A DNA stretch of 9,470 nt from SW-9-67-25 sp964471665 (GCA_964471665.1 CAYYHG010000112.1:1-9470); one strand, 5' to 3'; counted from the stretch's first letter, positions 1 to 6,357 are shown. Notes: generated from the sequence alone by a model not told the origin. Made by a program: numbers and translations.

Positions 1-320
1 ATGTGGTGTTCGAGGCGGTCGGCCTCGTCGTGGACCTCGGTCCAGTCGTAGCCCAGCTGCTCGGCGAGGTACGTCTCCAGCAGGCGGTGGTGGCGGACGA
101 CCTCGATCGCGACCGTCTCACCCTCTCGTGTCAGCACCACCCCCTCGTACTTCTCCCGGTCGACCAGCCCACGCTCTTCCAGGGTCTCCATCATGCTCGT
201 CGCCGTCGGCGCCGTCACCTCCAGCGTCTCCGCGATGCTCGAGGTCGACACCGGCCCCTCGCTCTCGCGCTGGAGGTCGTAGACTGTCTTCAGATAATCC
301 TCCATCTTCGCGCTCAACAT
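1..320 (-). CDS. DtxR/MntR-family metal-dependent transcriptional repressor, C-terminus cut off by the window edge
   Basis: The visible 106 residues begin at an ATG (bases 320-318) and run off the left edge. Residues 26-53 form the winged helix-turn-helix (SSIAETLEVTAPTATSMMETL), followed by the wing and the LTREGE turn typical of DtxR, MntR, SirR and TroR proteins. The start of the metal-binding and dimerisation domain is visible (RHHRLLETYL, then HDEADRLEH). By alignment with the family, likely metal ligands are Asp8, His78, Asp101, Glu104 and His105. Asp8 replaces the Met used by iron-type DtxR, and Asp101 replaces its Cys, so a manganese-type (MntR/TroR-like) specificity is more likely than a strict iron one; this is inference. 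Such proteins bind DNA when Mn(II) or Fe(II) is plentiful and repress uptake genes. Met6 (base 305) is a possible alternative start, but the upstream ATG fits the promoter spacing. The C-terminal part, including any SH3-like or FeoA domain, is not visible. Confidence 0.9.
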   Translation of the reverse strand, partial: MLSAKMEDYLKTVYDLQRESEGPVSTSSIAETLEVTAPTATSMMETLEERGLVDREKYEGVVLTREGETVAIEVVRHHRLLETYLAEQLGYDWTEVHDEADRLEHH

Positions 321-328
321 TGCCCTTG

Positions 329-344
329 TTTAGATACGTCTAAA
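329..344. promoter_or_regulatory. Palindromic operator overlapping the promoter of the DtxR-family gene
   Basis: The sequence is TTTAGA-TACG-TCTAAA, a perfect 6-bp inverted repeat with a 4-base spacer. It lies 9 bases before the repressor's ATG and covers the downstream part of its TATA box. DtxR-family repressors bind AT-rich palindromes as dimers, and many repress their own genes. Autoregulation is inferred from position and symmetry, not shown. Confidence 0.6.
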
Positions 345-349
345 ATAAA
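341..349 (-). promoter_or_regulatory. TATA box for the DtxR-family gene
   Basis: Read on the minus strand this is TTTATTTTA, centred about 25 bases before the ATG at 320, so transcription should begin at or within a base or two of the start codon (leaderless mRNA). The rest of the intergenic stretch, to 455, shows no gene and no clear T-run terminator. Confidence 0.55.
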
Positions 350-455
350 GGTGTGTCGCTGCAAAACACGGCGGAGGTGTTCGTGTCGGTCGACGTACCT
401 GTCTGGTTCCGGACAGCCGAGTCGGCACGGTCGGACAGAGTGGGCTCGTCGAGAG

Positions 456-995
456 TCACTCCCGGGAGGTCCGGACGCGTTCGACGCCGTCGATGTCTTC
501 GAGGACTCCGACGACCGGGTCGGGCACAGCCGAGCGCCAGGCGTCGCTGCCGGCAGCCATCGCCTCGCGGATCTCGGTCCCGCTCACTGTCCGGGTGCCG
601 TCCTTCGTCCGGACTGTCCGCCCGTGGTCGCGGACGCGGTCGGCTTTCACTTCGTGCCACTCCTCCAGGGCGTTGATGAAGTAGACGGCGTCGGCGGGTG
701 CGTAGGCGTCCCAGAGATCCGGGCGGTTGATCGGAAACGGCATGATGTGGACCGGCACGGCGATCGACGACCCGTCGACTGCGGCCCGGATCATCCGGTA
801 CCGCTCGTGGTACGGGAAGGGATTGTGTTTCGGTTCGTGACGCTTCGGTTCGGCGTCCTCGGCGGCGACGTGGGACGGATCCGCGTTCGTGACGCCGACG
901 ATCAGTTCGTCGGACTCGCTGGCCGCCCACGCGGCGTATTCGAGGTGTTCGCGATGGAACGGCTGGAAGCGGCCGTGGACGTGTCCCACCGTCAT
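456..995 (-). CDS. NadM-like nucleotidyltransferase (nicotinamide-nucleotide adenylyltransferase family)
   Basis: A 179-residue soluble protein of the HxGH nucleotidyltransferase superfamily. Residues 7-18 (HGRFQPFHREHL) form the nucleotide-binding loop and 138-143 (SGTEIR) the second signature. The C-terminal stretch ending in GVERVR matches archaeal NadM (NMN adenylyltransferase) end to end. NadM makes NAD from NMN and ATP. Two differences stand out. The HxGH motif reads HREH (14-17), with Glu16 in place of Gly, and about 15 extra charged residues (around 43-57) sit before the NPFPYHER segment. I recall the usual haloarchaeal NadM as having an HNGH motif, so this is probably a paralogous subfamily whose substrate may not be NMN. 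The start is the ATG 24 bases after the phosphoglycerate mutase stop, with a good Shine-Dalgarno sequence, so it is the last gene of the three-gene unit. Family confidence is high; exact substrate confidence is low. Confidence 0.85.
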   Translation of the reverse strand: MTVGHVHGRFQPFHREHLEYAAWAASESDELIVGVTNADPSHVAAEDAEPKRHEPKHNPFPYHERYRMIRAAVDGSSIAVPVHIMPFPINRPDLWDAYAPADAVYFINALEEWHEVKADRVRDHGRTVRTKDGTRTVSGTEIREAMAAGSDAWRSAVPDPVVGVLEDIDGVERVRTSRE

Positions 996-999
996 CGGT

Positions 1000-1005
1000 T
1001 CACCT
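1000..1005 (-). promoter_or_regulatory. Shine-Dalgarno sequence for the NadM-like gene
   Basis: The minus strand reads AGGTGA, four bases before the ATG at 995. This supports the chosen start and translation from a polycistronic mRNA rather than a leaderless transcript. Confidence 0.6.
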
Positions 1006-1019
1006 GTTCGGTCTGTCGG

Positions 1020-2309
1020 CTACTGGCTGTCATCGCTCGCCTCCGGTCGCAGGGGTGTCAGCGACTGGTTCGGATAGTCCCTCGCGGCCGGTGACCGCCG
1101 GAGGCCGTCGAGCAACATCCGGTCAGCGTACGCGCGGCTGAGACGCAACAGGTCCCGCCCGCGGACGCGTCCCAGGCCGCCGTCGGCCGCTGGCCGTTCG
1201 CCCGCGGACGCGATGTCGTCGCGCCGGACCGTCTCGGCGACGATGGTGACCGGCACCGGATCGCCGGCGTGGACGACGTCTTCGTTGCTCGGAGTGGTGT
1301 GGTCGGCCGTGACGACCGTCACCAGCCGATCGTCTTCGAGTGCCCGGTCGGCTACCGGGCCCAGCGAGGCGTCGATGGCTGCGATTTCGTCCCGCTTCGC
1401 TGTCGGGCCCGCGGCGTGAGAAACGTCGTCGGGCTCGGGGTAGTGGACGTGGACGAAATCGTACTCGTCGATTGCGTCGAGTGCGTCCCCTGCCCGCGCG
1501 TCGTAGGCCTCTGCGGGCGTGATCACGTCCATCCCGACCGTCCGGGCCAGCCCGATCAGGACGGCCTTTCGCGTGAGCGAGCAGGCCTCGAGGCCGTGGT
1601 GCTCGTCGAACGCCGGCGGGTCAGTCGGCGTTCCGGCCCACTTCGAGAGCACGATGTCGACGGGTGTGTCCGCGAGTTGCCCGGCGGTCCATCGCGTGTA
1701 CTCCGCGAGCGCGTCGGCCGTCCGCCGTGCAGCTTTGCAGTCCCCGGTGGTCTCCAGCGGTTCCGGACGCAGGGCCTCCAGCCCACACTCGAAGGGATCG
1801 ACGTCGGTCAGGCCCGGTGAGAGTGGCTCCGGCGACTCCAGTACGACCAGGCCGCGGTTCGTCCACGTGTACGTCAGAGACACGTCGACCCCGCCCGTCG
1901 AGAACGACGCGACCCGCTCGGCGATGGACTCGAAGTCGTGATTGACTCCTCGCAGGTGGCGGTCGGTAACGATCCACCCCCTGTCAGCGGGCTCGGTCCG
2001 GCCGAAACTCGCGCTGCAGACCACCGCGTCGTTCGGGACTGTGTGGTCGAACCCGCGCGCTTCGAGGACGCCCCGGCCCGGAATCTCGCCGTGGTCGTAC
2101 CCGAACAGAATGGCGTGGGCGCGGTCGCTCGACAGCGGCGTTCCGGGCTGGGAGACGTCCATCGTGCCGTTCGTGCCGGCGGCGGCGAGTCGGTCGAGAT
2201 TGGGCGTCTCGGCGGCCTCCAGCGGTGTCTGTCCGTCGAGTTCCCGCGCCGGCCGGTCAGCCACTCCGTCGAGAACGAGCCACCAGACGGCTCTGTCCTT
2301 GCCACGCAT
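1020..2309 (-). CDS. apgM: Archaeal-type cofactor-independent phosphoglycerate mutase (ApgM family)
   Basis: A 429-residue member of the alkaline phosphatase superfamily. The family interconverts 3- and 2-phosphoglycerate in glycolysis and gluconeogenesis using two metal ions and a Ser nucleophile. Visible markers are VLDGVADRP (metal ligand Asp14), TPLEAAETPNLDRLA (28-42), the nucleophile region SSDRAH (Ser61, Asp62, His65), GRGVLEARG (78-86), a DDVSH motif (Asp294, His298) and TADHTTP then HAGDPVP (Asp336, His337, His347). All expected metal-binding positions are therefore present. Departures from the family are SSDRAH for the usual GSDTAH and LSKWAG where RGAG is common. The start is an ATG two bases after the upstream stop; the frame stays open further upstream, but that part lies within the acyl-CoA dehydrogenase gene and does not resemble protein. 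The length is slightly above the usual ~410. It is the middle gene of the unit. Because of the divergent motifs and odd partners, another phosphorylated substrate is possible. Confidence 0.88.
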   Translation of the reverse strand: MRGKDRAVWWLVLDGVADRPARELDGQTPLEAAETPNLDRLAAAGTNGTMDVSQPGTPLSSDRAHAILFGYDHGEIPGRGVLEARGFDHTVPNDAVVCSASFGRTEPADRGWIVTDRHLRGVNHDFESIAERVASFSTGGVDVSLTYTWTNRGLVVLESPEPLSPGLTDVDPFECGLEALRPEPLETTGDCKAARRTADALAEYTRWTAGQLADTPVDIVLSKWAGTPTDPPAFDEHHGLEACSLTRKAVLIGLARTVGMDVITPAEAYDARAGDALDAIDEYDFVHVHYPEPDDVSHAAGPTAKRDEIAAIDASLGPVADRALEDDRLVTVVTADHTTPSNEDVVHAGDPVPVTIVAETVRRDDIASAGERPAADGGLGRVRGRDLLRLSRAYADRMLLDGLRRSPAARDYPNQSLTPLRPEASDDSQ

Positions 2310-2311
2310 GG

Positions 2312-3577
2312 CTACTCCACTGGGAGTCCGAGGGTCCCGGCGATGGTTCGTTTCTGTATCTCGGTCGTCCCCGCAGGGATCTGGAGGTTTCTGGCGACAC
2401 GGTAGACCCGCTCGACGCCGCCCTCGCGCATGAGACCGCGCCCGCCGTGGATCTGGATGGCGCGGTCCGCCCAGTCCAGCAACCGATCCTCGGGGTAGTA
2501 TTTCAGCATCGACAACAGCCGTCGTGCCTCCGGAGGCTGGTGGATCCGGTCGAGGGTCGTCGTCTCCGCCAGCCGACCGAGCAGTTCCAGCGCCATGCCA
2601 CGCGTCGCGTGTATCTCCGTCGCCGTGTCGACGATAGGCCACTGGACCGCCTGGTTTGTGCCGATCGGTTCGCCGAATGTCTGGCGGTTGGTCGCGTACG
2701 AGAGCGACTTCTCCAGCAGGTACCGCCCCATTCCGACGCACATCCCCGGCCGGCCCACGCGGCGCCAGTTGATCCATCCCAGGGCCAGCGGGAGCCCCTC
2801 GCCCACCTCGCCGACCATCTGATCGGCACCCACACGGCAGTTGTTCAGGTGGACGTCGGCGGTGACGCCATCCATCATGATGTTCTGATTGATCTCCCCC
2901 ACCTCGTAGCCAGGGTTCCCGGTGTCGACGAGGAACATCGCCATCCCGTCGACACCGTCGGCCCGGTCTGTCTTCGCCAGGATCTGTGCTGTGTCCGCAA
3001 AGACGGCGTTCGTTATATACTGCTTGTGACCGTCGATCACCCACTCGTCGTCTTCCCGCCTCGCTGTCGTCTCGATCGCTGTAATATCCGAGCCCGCACC
3101 GGGTTCAGTGATCCCGATACAGGCCGTCTCCCGGCCCTCGATCAGGGGTCGCAGCCACGCCTCTCGCTGGTTCTCGTCCAGGTGGAGCAACATCGGTGCC
3201 GGTCCCTCGGTCCAGGCCATCACCGACCGCGTCAGCCCGGATCCGTGACCGGTTCCGTACCGGAACACCGCCTCCTGGACGTAGAAGTGTTCCAGCGGTC
3301 CCATGCCGCCCCCGCCGACTTCCTCTGGCATGTGGAGCGCGTACAGTCCAGCGTCGCCAGCCCGCCGTCTGATCTCGGCCTGGAGTTCGTGGTGTTCGTC
3401 CGTCATCCGGCCATCCTCGTCGAGATACGAGAGCGGTCCGCCGAGGTGGTCGGCGTTGTCCCGCTCGAAGGGGACGATTTCCGTCTCGATGAACTCTCGG
3501 ACCCGCTCTATCGTCGGTTGGACGTCCTCCGGGACGGGGAACTCGCCGTCGGGGACGCCCGCTGTGTTCGATGCCAT
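2312..3577 (-). CDS. Acyl-CoA dehydrogenase family flavoprotein
   Basis: A 421-residue cytosolic FAD enzyme of the acyl-CoA dehydrogenase fold, normally catalysing alpha,beta-oxidation of an acyl-CoA and passing electrons to ETF. Seen are the signature ITEPGAGSD (156-164), WVIDGHKQYITNA (179-191), SYATNRQTFGEPIG (293-306, FAD and dimer contacts), IQIHGGRGLMREGGVERVYR (374-393) and the terminal IPAGTTEIQ (400-408). Length is normal. The position matching the catalytic Glu of MCAD (Glu376) appears to be Ala402, and the alternative base of IVD (Glu254) aligns roughly with Arg272, so neither classical base is obvious; the alignment is by eye. The middle helix (INWRRVGRPGM) resembles the ACAD10/11 group more than beta-oxidation enzymes. 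The start ATG is 25-30 bases after a TATA-like box. It is the first gene of a unit with ApgM and the NadM-like gene. Confidence 0.92.
   Translation of the reverse strand: MASNTAGVPDGEFPVPEDVQPTIERVREFIETEIVPFERDNADHLGGPLSYLDEDGRMTDEHHELQAEIRRRAGDAGLYALHMPEEVGGGGMGPLEHFYVQEAVFRYGTGHGSGLTRSVMAWTEGPAPMLLHLDENQREAWLRPLIEGRETACIGITEPGAGSDITAIETTARREDDEWVIDGHKQYITNAVFADTAQILAKTDRADGVDGMAMFLVDTGNPGYEVGEINQNIMMDGVTADVHLNNCRVGADQMVGEVGEGLPLALGWINWRRVGRPGMCVGMGRYLLEKSLSYATNRQTFGEPIGTNQAVQWPIVDTATEIHATRGMALELLGRLAETTTLDRIHQPPEARRLLSMLKYYPEDRLLDWADRAIQIHGGRGLMREGGVERVYRVARNLQIPAGTTEIQKRTIAGTLGLPVE
2315..2318 (-). promoter_or_regulatory. Ribosome binding site for apgM inside the end of the acyl-CoA dehydrogenase gene
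   Basis: The minus strand reads GGAG, directly before the upstream gene's TAG stop and five bases before the apgM ATG. This fixes the apgM start and suggests translational coupling of the two genes. Confidence 0.45.
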
Positions 3578-3601
3578 CTCTTCACAGAGCGGCGAGAGCG
3601 A

Positions 3602-3609
3602 GCATAAAT
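3602..3609 (-). promoter_or_regulatory. TATA-like box for the acyl-CoA dehydrogenase operon
   Basis: The minus strand reads ATTTATGC, centred about 28 bases before the ATG at 3577, giving a nearly leaderless transcript. The spacing suggests that the three-gene unit has its own promoter, separate from the epimerase gene upstream. Confidence 0.45.
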
Positions 3610-3615
3610 CTGGCG

Positions 3616-3629
3616 TGGGCTCTTGCCCA
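3616..3629. repeat. Short inverted repeat just upstream of the operon TATA box
   Basis: TGGGC-TCTT-GCCCA, a perfect 5-bp inverted repeat with a 4-base spacer, sits immediately upstream (minus strand) of the TATA box at 3602-3609. It could be a regulator site or a hairpin in read-through RNA from the epimerase gene. Repeats of this size also arise by chance in GC-rich DNA. Confidence 0.25.
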
Positions 3630-3656
3630 GACTGGGGCTACAACTTCGTGGAGATA

Positions 3657-3677
3657 TTCGACCCACGGGGAGTCGAA
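3657..3677. repeat. Inverted repeat after the epimerase stop codon
   Basis: TTCGAC and GTCGAA flank a 9-base spacer, starting 28 bases beyond the epimerase stop on the minus strand. It could form a hairpin at the mRNA 3' end, but no T-run follows, so it is not a clear archaeal terminator. Confidence 0.25.
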
Positions 3678-3705
3678 ATTGCGCACGGGCGTGGAGCCAG
3701 CAGCG

Positions 3706-4692
3706 TCACGAGGAAAGTACCAGCGGTTCGTACCACTCGCGGTTGTCCCGGTACCACTCGATGAAGGCTTCGAGGCCCTCCCGGATGGTGTGTGTCGGTT
3801 CGTAGCCGAGCGTCTCGCGGGCCTTCGTGGTGTCGGCGTGGGTGTGTTCGGCGTCGGCAGCGTGACGGTCCGCAAACTCTATCCCGAGGTCGGGCGCGAG
3901 CTGGTCGCGGACTTCTTCGGCGAGGGTGAGAATCTCGATGGTGTCGGTGCTGCCGACGTTGAGCGTCGCCCCGTCGGCGGCGTTCTCCCGGAGGAGTTTC
4001 TCGTTTGCCCGCACGACGTCGTCGATGTAGGTGAAATCCCGGGTCTGCGTGCCGTCGCCGTAGACGACCGGCGGGTCGCCGTTCAGACACCGCGAGACGA
4101 AATTCGAGATAGCCATGTTCGGCCGCATCCGCGGGCCATAGACCGTGAAGTACCGCAACGCGACCACGGAGAGGTCGTACACTTCGCCGTAGGCACACGC
4201 GTACCGTTCCGCGGCGAGTTTCGAGGCGCCGTAGGGGCTGACCGGTTTCGTCGGGTGGGACTCCACGTATGGCAGAGACTCCGGTTTCCCGTACACCGAG
4301 GAGGACGACGCGAGGACGACGCGCTCGACGCCGGAGTCCCGGGCGGCGTCCAGGACGTTCAGCGTCCCGTCGACGTTCACCGCGTCGTACTTGCGGGGGG
4401 TCTCGACGCTCGGGCGGACTCCTGCCTGGGCGGCTTGGTGATACACGTACTCGGCGTCACCGACGAGGTCCTCGACTGTACCGACGTCCCTGATGTCCCC
4501 CCGGACCAGACGGTACGAGCCCGCGCCCTCCTCTGTGCGCTCGCGGCACACCTCGACGGTGTGTTCTTTGATCTGTGTGTCGTAGAACGGATCGAAATTG
4601 TCGAGGACGACCACGTCGTGGCCGCCGGCGACGAACCGCTCCGCAAGGTGTCCGCCGATGAATCCCGCACCGCCGGTGACCAGAATCTCCAT
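3706..4692 (-). CDS. NAD-dependent nucleotide-sugar epimerase/dehydratase (extended SDR family)
   Basis: A 328-residue extended short-chain dehydrogenase. The NAD-binding Rossmann loop is TGGAGFIG (6-13), Asp31 ends the second strand (LDNFDPFYD), the catalytic Ser lies in SSSSVYG (129-135), and the catalytic pair is Tyr154 and Lys158 (YGASK). Substrate-side motifs RYFTVYGPRMRPNMAI (180-195) and GDGTQTRDFTYIDDVV (212-227) are those of UDP-glucose or UDP-glucuronate 4-epimerases and relatives. The NFDPFYD loop resembles UDP-glucuronate 4-epimerases, but the substrate cannot be settled from sequence. Its likely role is to supply sugar nucleotides for surface glycans or protein N-glycosylation; no glycosyltransferase neighbour is visible. 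The frame is open for 16 further codons upstream, but the ATG at 4692 places TGGAGFIG at the normal N-terminal position and fits the promoter spacing. Confidence 0.92.
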   Translation of the reverse strand: MEILVTGGAGFIGGHLAERFVAGGHDVVVLDNFDPFYDTQIKEHTVEVCRERTEEGAGSYRLVRGDIRDVGTVEDLVGDAEYVYHQAAQAGVRPSVETPRKYDAVNVDGTLNVLDAARDSGVERVVLASSSSVYGKPESLPYVESHPTKPVSPYGASKLAAERYACAYGEVYDLSVVALRYFTVYGPRMRPNMAISNFVSRCLNGDPPVVYGDGTQTRDFTYIDDVVRANEKLLRENAADGATLNVGSTDTIEILTLAEEVRDQLAPDLGIEFADRHAADAEHTHADTTKARETLGYEPTHTIREGLEAFIEWYRDNREWYEPLVLSS

Positions 4693-4715
4693 ACACACCG
4701 AACGGCTGACCGGAG

Positions 4716-4722
4716 AGAAAAA
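4716..4722 (-). promoter_or_regulatory. TATA-like element for the epimerase gene
   Basis: The minus strand reads CTTTTTC, centred about 27 bases before the ATG at 4692. It is a weak match to the TATA consensus, but the spacing agrees with the other promoters here. Confidence 0.4.
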
Positions 4723-4754
4723 GACGGCGAAACTGTCCAAGACCTGTCGGCGTC

Positions 4755-4791
4755 ATAGTGATTGCTGTAAATTCGTTACAGCAATCACTAT
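4755..4791. repeat. Perfect 16-bp inverted repeat in the divergent promoter region
   Basis: The left arm ATAGTGATTGCTGTAA (4755-4770) and right arm TTACAGCAATCACTAT (4776-4791) are exact reverse complements separated by ATTCG. The element is AT-rich compared with its surroundings. It lies between the divergent epimerase and HPP-USP genes, and its right end overlaps the TATA box of the latter. It is upstream of both predicted transcription starts, so a DNA-level role (operator for a dimeric regulator, or a dispersed palindromic element) fits better than an mRNA hairpin. The repeat is certain; its function is unknown. Confidence 0.95.
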
Positions 4792-4794
4792 AAC
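4787..4794 (+). promoter_or_regulatory. TATA box for the HPP-USP gene
   Basis: CTATAACT is centred about 25 bases before the ATG at 4815, consistent with a leaderless transcript. Its first five bases belong to the right arm of the inverted repeat, so a protein bound there would be expected to block TBP. Confidence 0.55.
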
Positions 4795-4814
4795 TCCATC
4801 GGACAAGCGGGGAC

Positions 4815-6305
4815 ATGATGCGGGGAACTTTGCGGTCCATTCTGCGTCGGGCGCGTCGGCTAGAGCGGCGAAATGGACGCGACCTGCGGCGCTGGCTCGA
4901 ACGGACGAACACGCTGGTCCACCTCTCGATTCTGGTCCTCGTTCCGGTGCTCATGGCGGTGGTCACGACCCTCTCGAACACGGTCGGCGCGCTTTCGTTC
5001 CTGGTGTATCCGCCGCTGGCGTCGGGTGCGTACACGCTCTTTGCCAACCCGGGGGGACGGTACGCGTCGCCGCTCCGGTTCGTCGCCGGTCTCACCGTCG
5101 GTGCCACCTGTGGCTGGGTCGCCGTCGAGGCCGCGGCGCGGTTTCTGTACGCGACGCCGCCAGGACAGATCAACGCCGCCGGTGCGGCACTGACGGTCTT
5201 TCTCACGGGCCTGGCCACGTGGATCCTCGGCGTCGAGGAGCCCTCGGCGTTCGCGATGGCGCTCGTGACGCTGTTCGTGCAGGCTCGCGTCGACAATCCC
5301 GAGTACTTCGTGTTGAGCGCCGCGGTCAGCAGCGCGATTGTCGCGGCCGCCTTCGCCGGCTGGCGGCGCTGGATCTACGAGCAGCGCGCGCGCTTCCTCT
5401 ACGAGACGACCAGCGGTGACGACCACGTTCTCGTTCCGATGCGAGGCCCCCACCCGGACGCGACGGCGACGCTCGCGGCCCGGCTTGCAGCCGCACATCC
5501 CGCCGGGAAAGTCGTCCTCCTCGATATCGTCGACGAGGAGTGGCTGGCACGCGCCGAGCGTTCGCTTCTCAGAGCCCACGGCGGGACCGACCTGGTCAGA
5601 ACCGGGCCGAGCCTGGAGGGTGAACGGGTGACAGAGGAGACCCTCGACGCGAGCGAAATTGACGCCCACGAGGCAGTGAGCGAGTCGGTCGCCGCCCTCG
5701 AGGAGCGGGCTCTCGCCATCGAGACACAGGTCGGTGTGCCTTGCCAGGTGGTCGTCGCGACGTCCGGTTCCGCCCCGGCCGAGACTGTGCTCCGCACGGC
5801 ACGTCAGGCCAACTGCGACCTCGTGGCGGCGACCTACGAGACCGAGTACGGGAGTGTCTCTGGATTCATCGGCGGCCTGTTTCGGAGCGAGCGTGACGTC
5901 GTCGTCCACCGCTCTCACCGGCGACACACCCGCTGGGAGCGGATCCTCGTGCCCGTCCGCGGGGCCAGCGGCGTGGCACACAGCATGATCGACTTCGCAA
6001 CGCGCCTCGCGGGCGAGTCCGGGGAGGTCAGCGTCGGGACCTGCGTCACGACCGAACGGGAGCGCCGGCGGGCAGAGGAAACTCTCGCCGACCTCGTCGA
6101 ACCGTTCGAGGGGGACATCGAGACGCGCGTCTCGCAATCGCCCATCGAGGAGTTTCTCGCACGACACGGTCACAGGTACGACCTCGTCATGATCGGGGCG
6201 AGTCAGGACCGCAGTGCGGCCTCCCGGTTCGTCTCGGCCCCGACTTTCGAACGGATCGACAGCGACGAGATCGGCACCGACGTGGCTATCGTCGACAGAC
6301 ACTGA
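4815..6305 (+). CDS. HPP-type membrane protein fused to two universal stress protein (UspA) domains
   Basis: A 496-residue protein. A basic cytoplasmic N-terminus (1-31) is followed by about six hydrophobic segments (roughly 34-56, 58-75, 88-110, 121-139, 143-157, 163-183) that resemble the HPP family, including LVYPPLASGAYTLFANP and SPLRFVAGLTVG. A first USP domain begins near 204 (DDHVLVPMRG) and extends to about 355; a second begins near 378 (WERILVPVRG) and ends at VAIVDRH. USP domains often bind ATP and report stress or energy state. Some plant HPP proteins transport nitrite, so this could be a transporter or channel controlled by cytoplasmic USP domains; function and substrate are not known here. 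A second ATG follows at 4818, but 4815 fits the TATA spacing. It lies 81 bases before the TrkA-C pair, on the same strand but with separate promoter-like signals. The HPP assignment is less certain than that of the USP domains. Confidence 0.82.
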   Translation: MMRGTLRSILRRARRLERRNGRDLRRWLERTNTLVHLSILVLVPVLMAVVTTLSNTVGALSFLVYPPLASGAYTLFANPGGRYASPLRFVAGLTVGATCGWVAVEAAARFLYATPPGQINAAGAALTVFLTGLATWILGVEEPSAFAMALVTLFVQARVDNPEYFVLSAAVSSAIVAAAFAGWRRWIYEQRARFLYETTSGDDHVLVPMRGPHPDATATLAARLAAAHPAGKVVLLDIVDEEWLARAERSLLRAHGGTDLVRTGPSLEGERVTEETLDASEIDAHEAVSESVAALEERALAIETQVGVPCQVVVATSGSAPAETVLRTARQANCDLVAATYETEYGSVSGFIGGLFRSERDVVVHRSHRRHTRWERILVPVRGASGVAHSMIDFATRLAGESGEVSVGTCVTTERERRRAEETLADLVEPFEGDIETRVSQSPIEEFLARHGHRYDLVMIGASQDRSAASRFVSAPTFERIDSDEIGTDVAIVDRH

Positions 6306-6357
6306 CGCTGTCGGCTACAAGCCCGTGAGCAATTTCGACCCCCTGACGGCGACAATT

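Noticed and set aside
3..1094. 363-residue plus-strand open frame over the repressor and NadM-like genes
   Set aside because: It spans two minus-strand genes with clear family motifs and crosses the intergenic promoter, and its translation has no family resemblance.
2310..3044. Upstream extension of the ApgM reading frame
   Set aside because: The frame stays open, but the extra 245 residues are rich in Arg, Gly and Pro, antisense-like in composition, and overlap a clear acyl-CoA dehydrogenase gene. The family N-terminus begins right after the ATG at 2309.
4693..4740. 16-codon N-terminal extension of the epimerase
   Set aside because: The extension would pass through the TATA-like element and add residues before a Rossmann loop that normally begins at about residue 5.
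4755..4791. Intrinsic transcription terminator at the 16-bp palindrome
   Set aside because: Both flanking genes point away from it, no T-run follows either arm, and archaeal termination depends mainly on T-runs rather than hairpins.
4860..6302. 480-residue open frame on the minus strand opposite HPP-USP
   Set aside because: It mirrors a gene with recognisable domains, and its composition (Arg, Gly and Asp repeats without domains) is typical of open antisense frames in GC-rich DNA.
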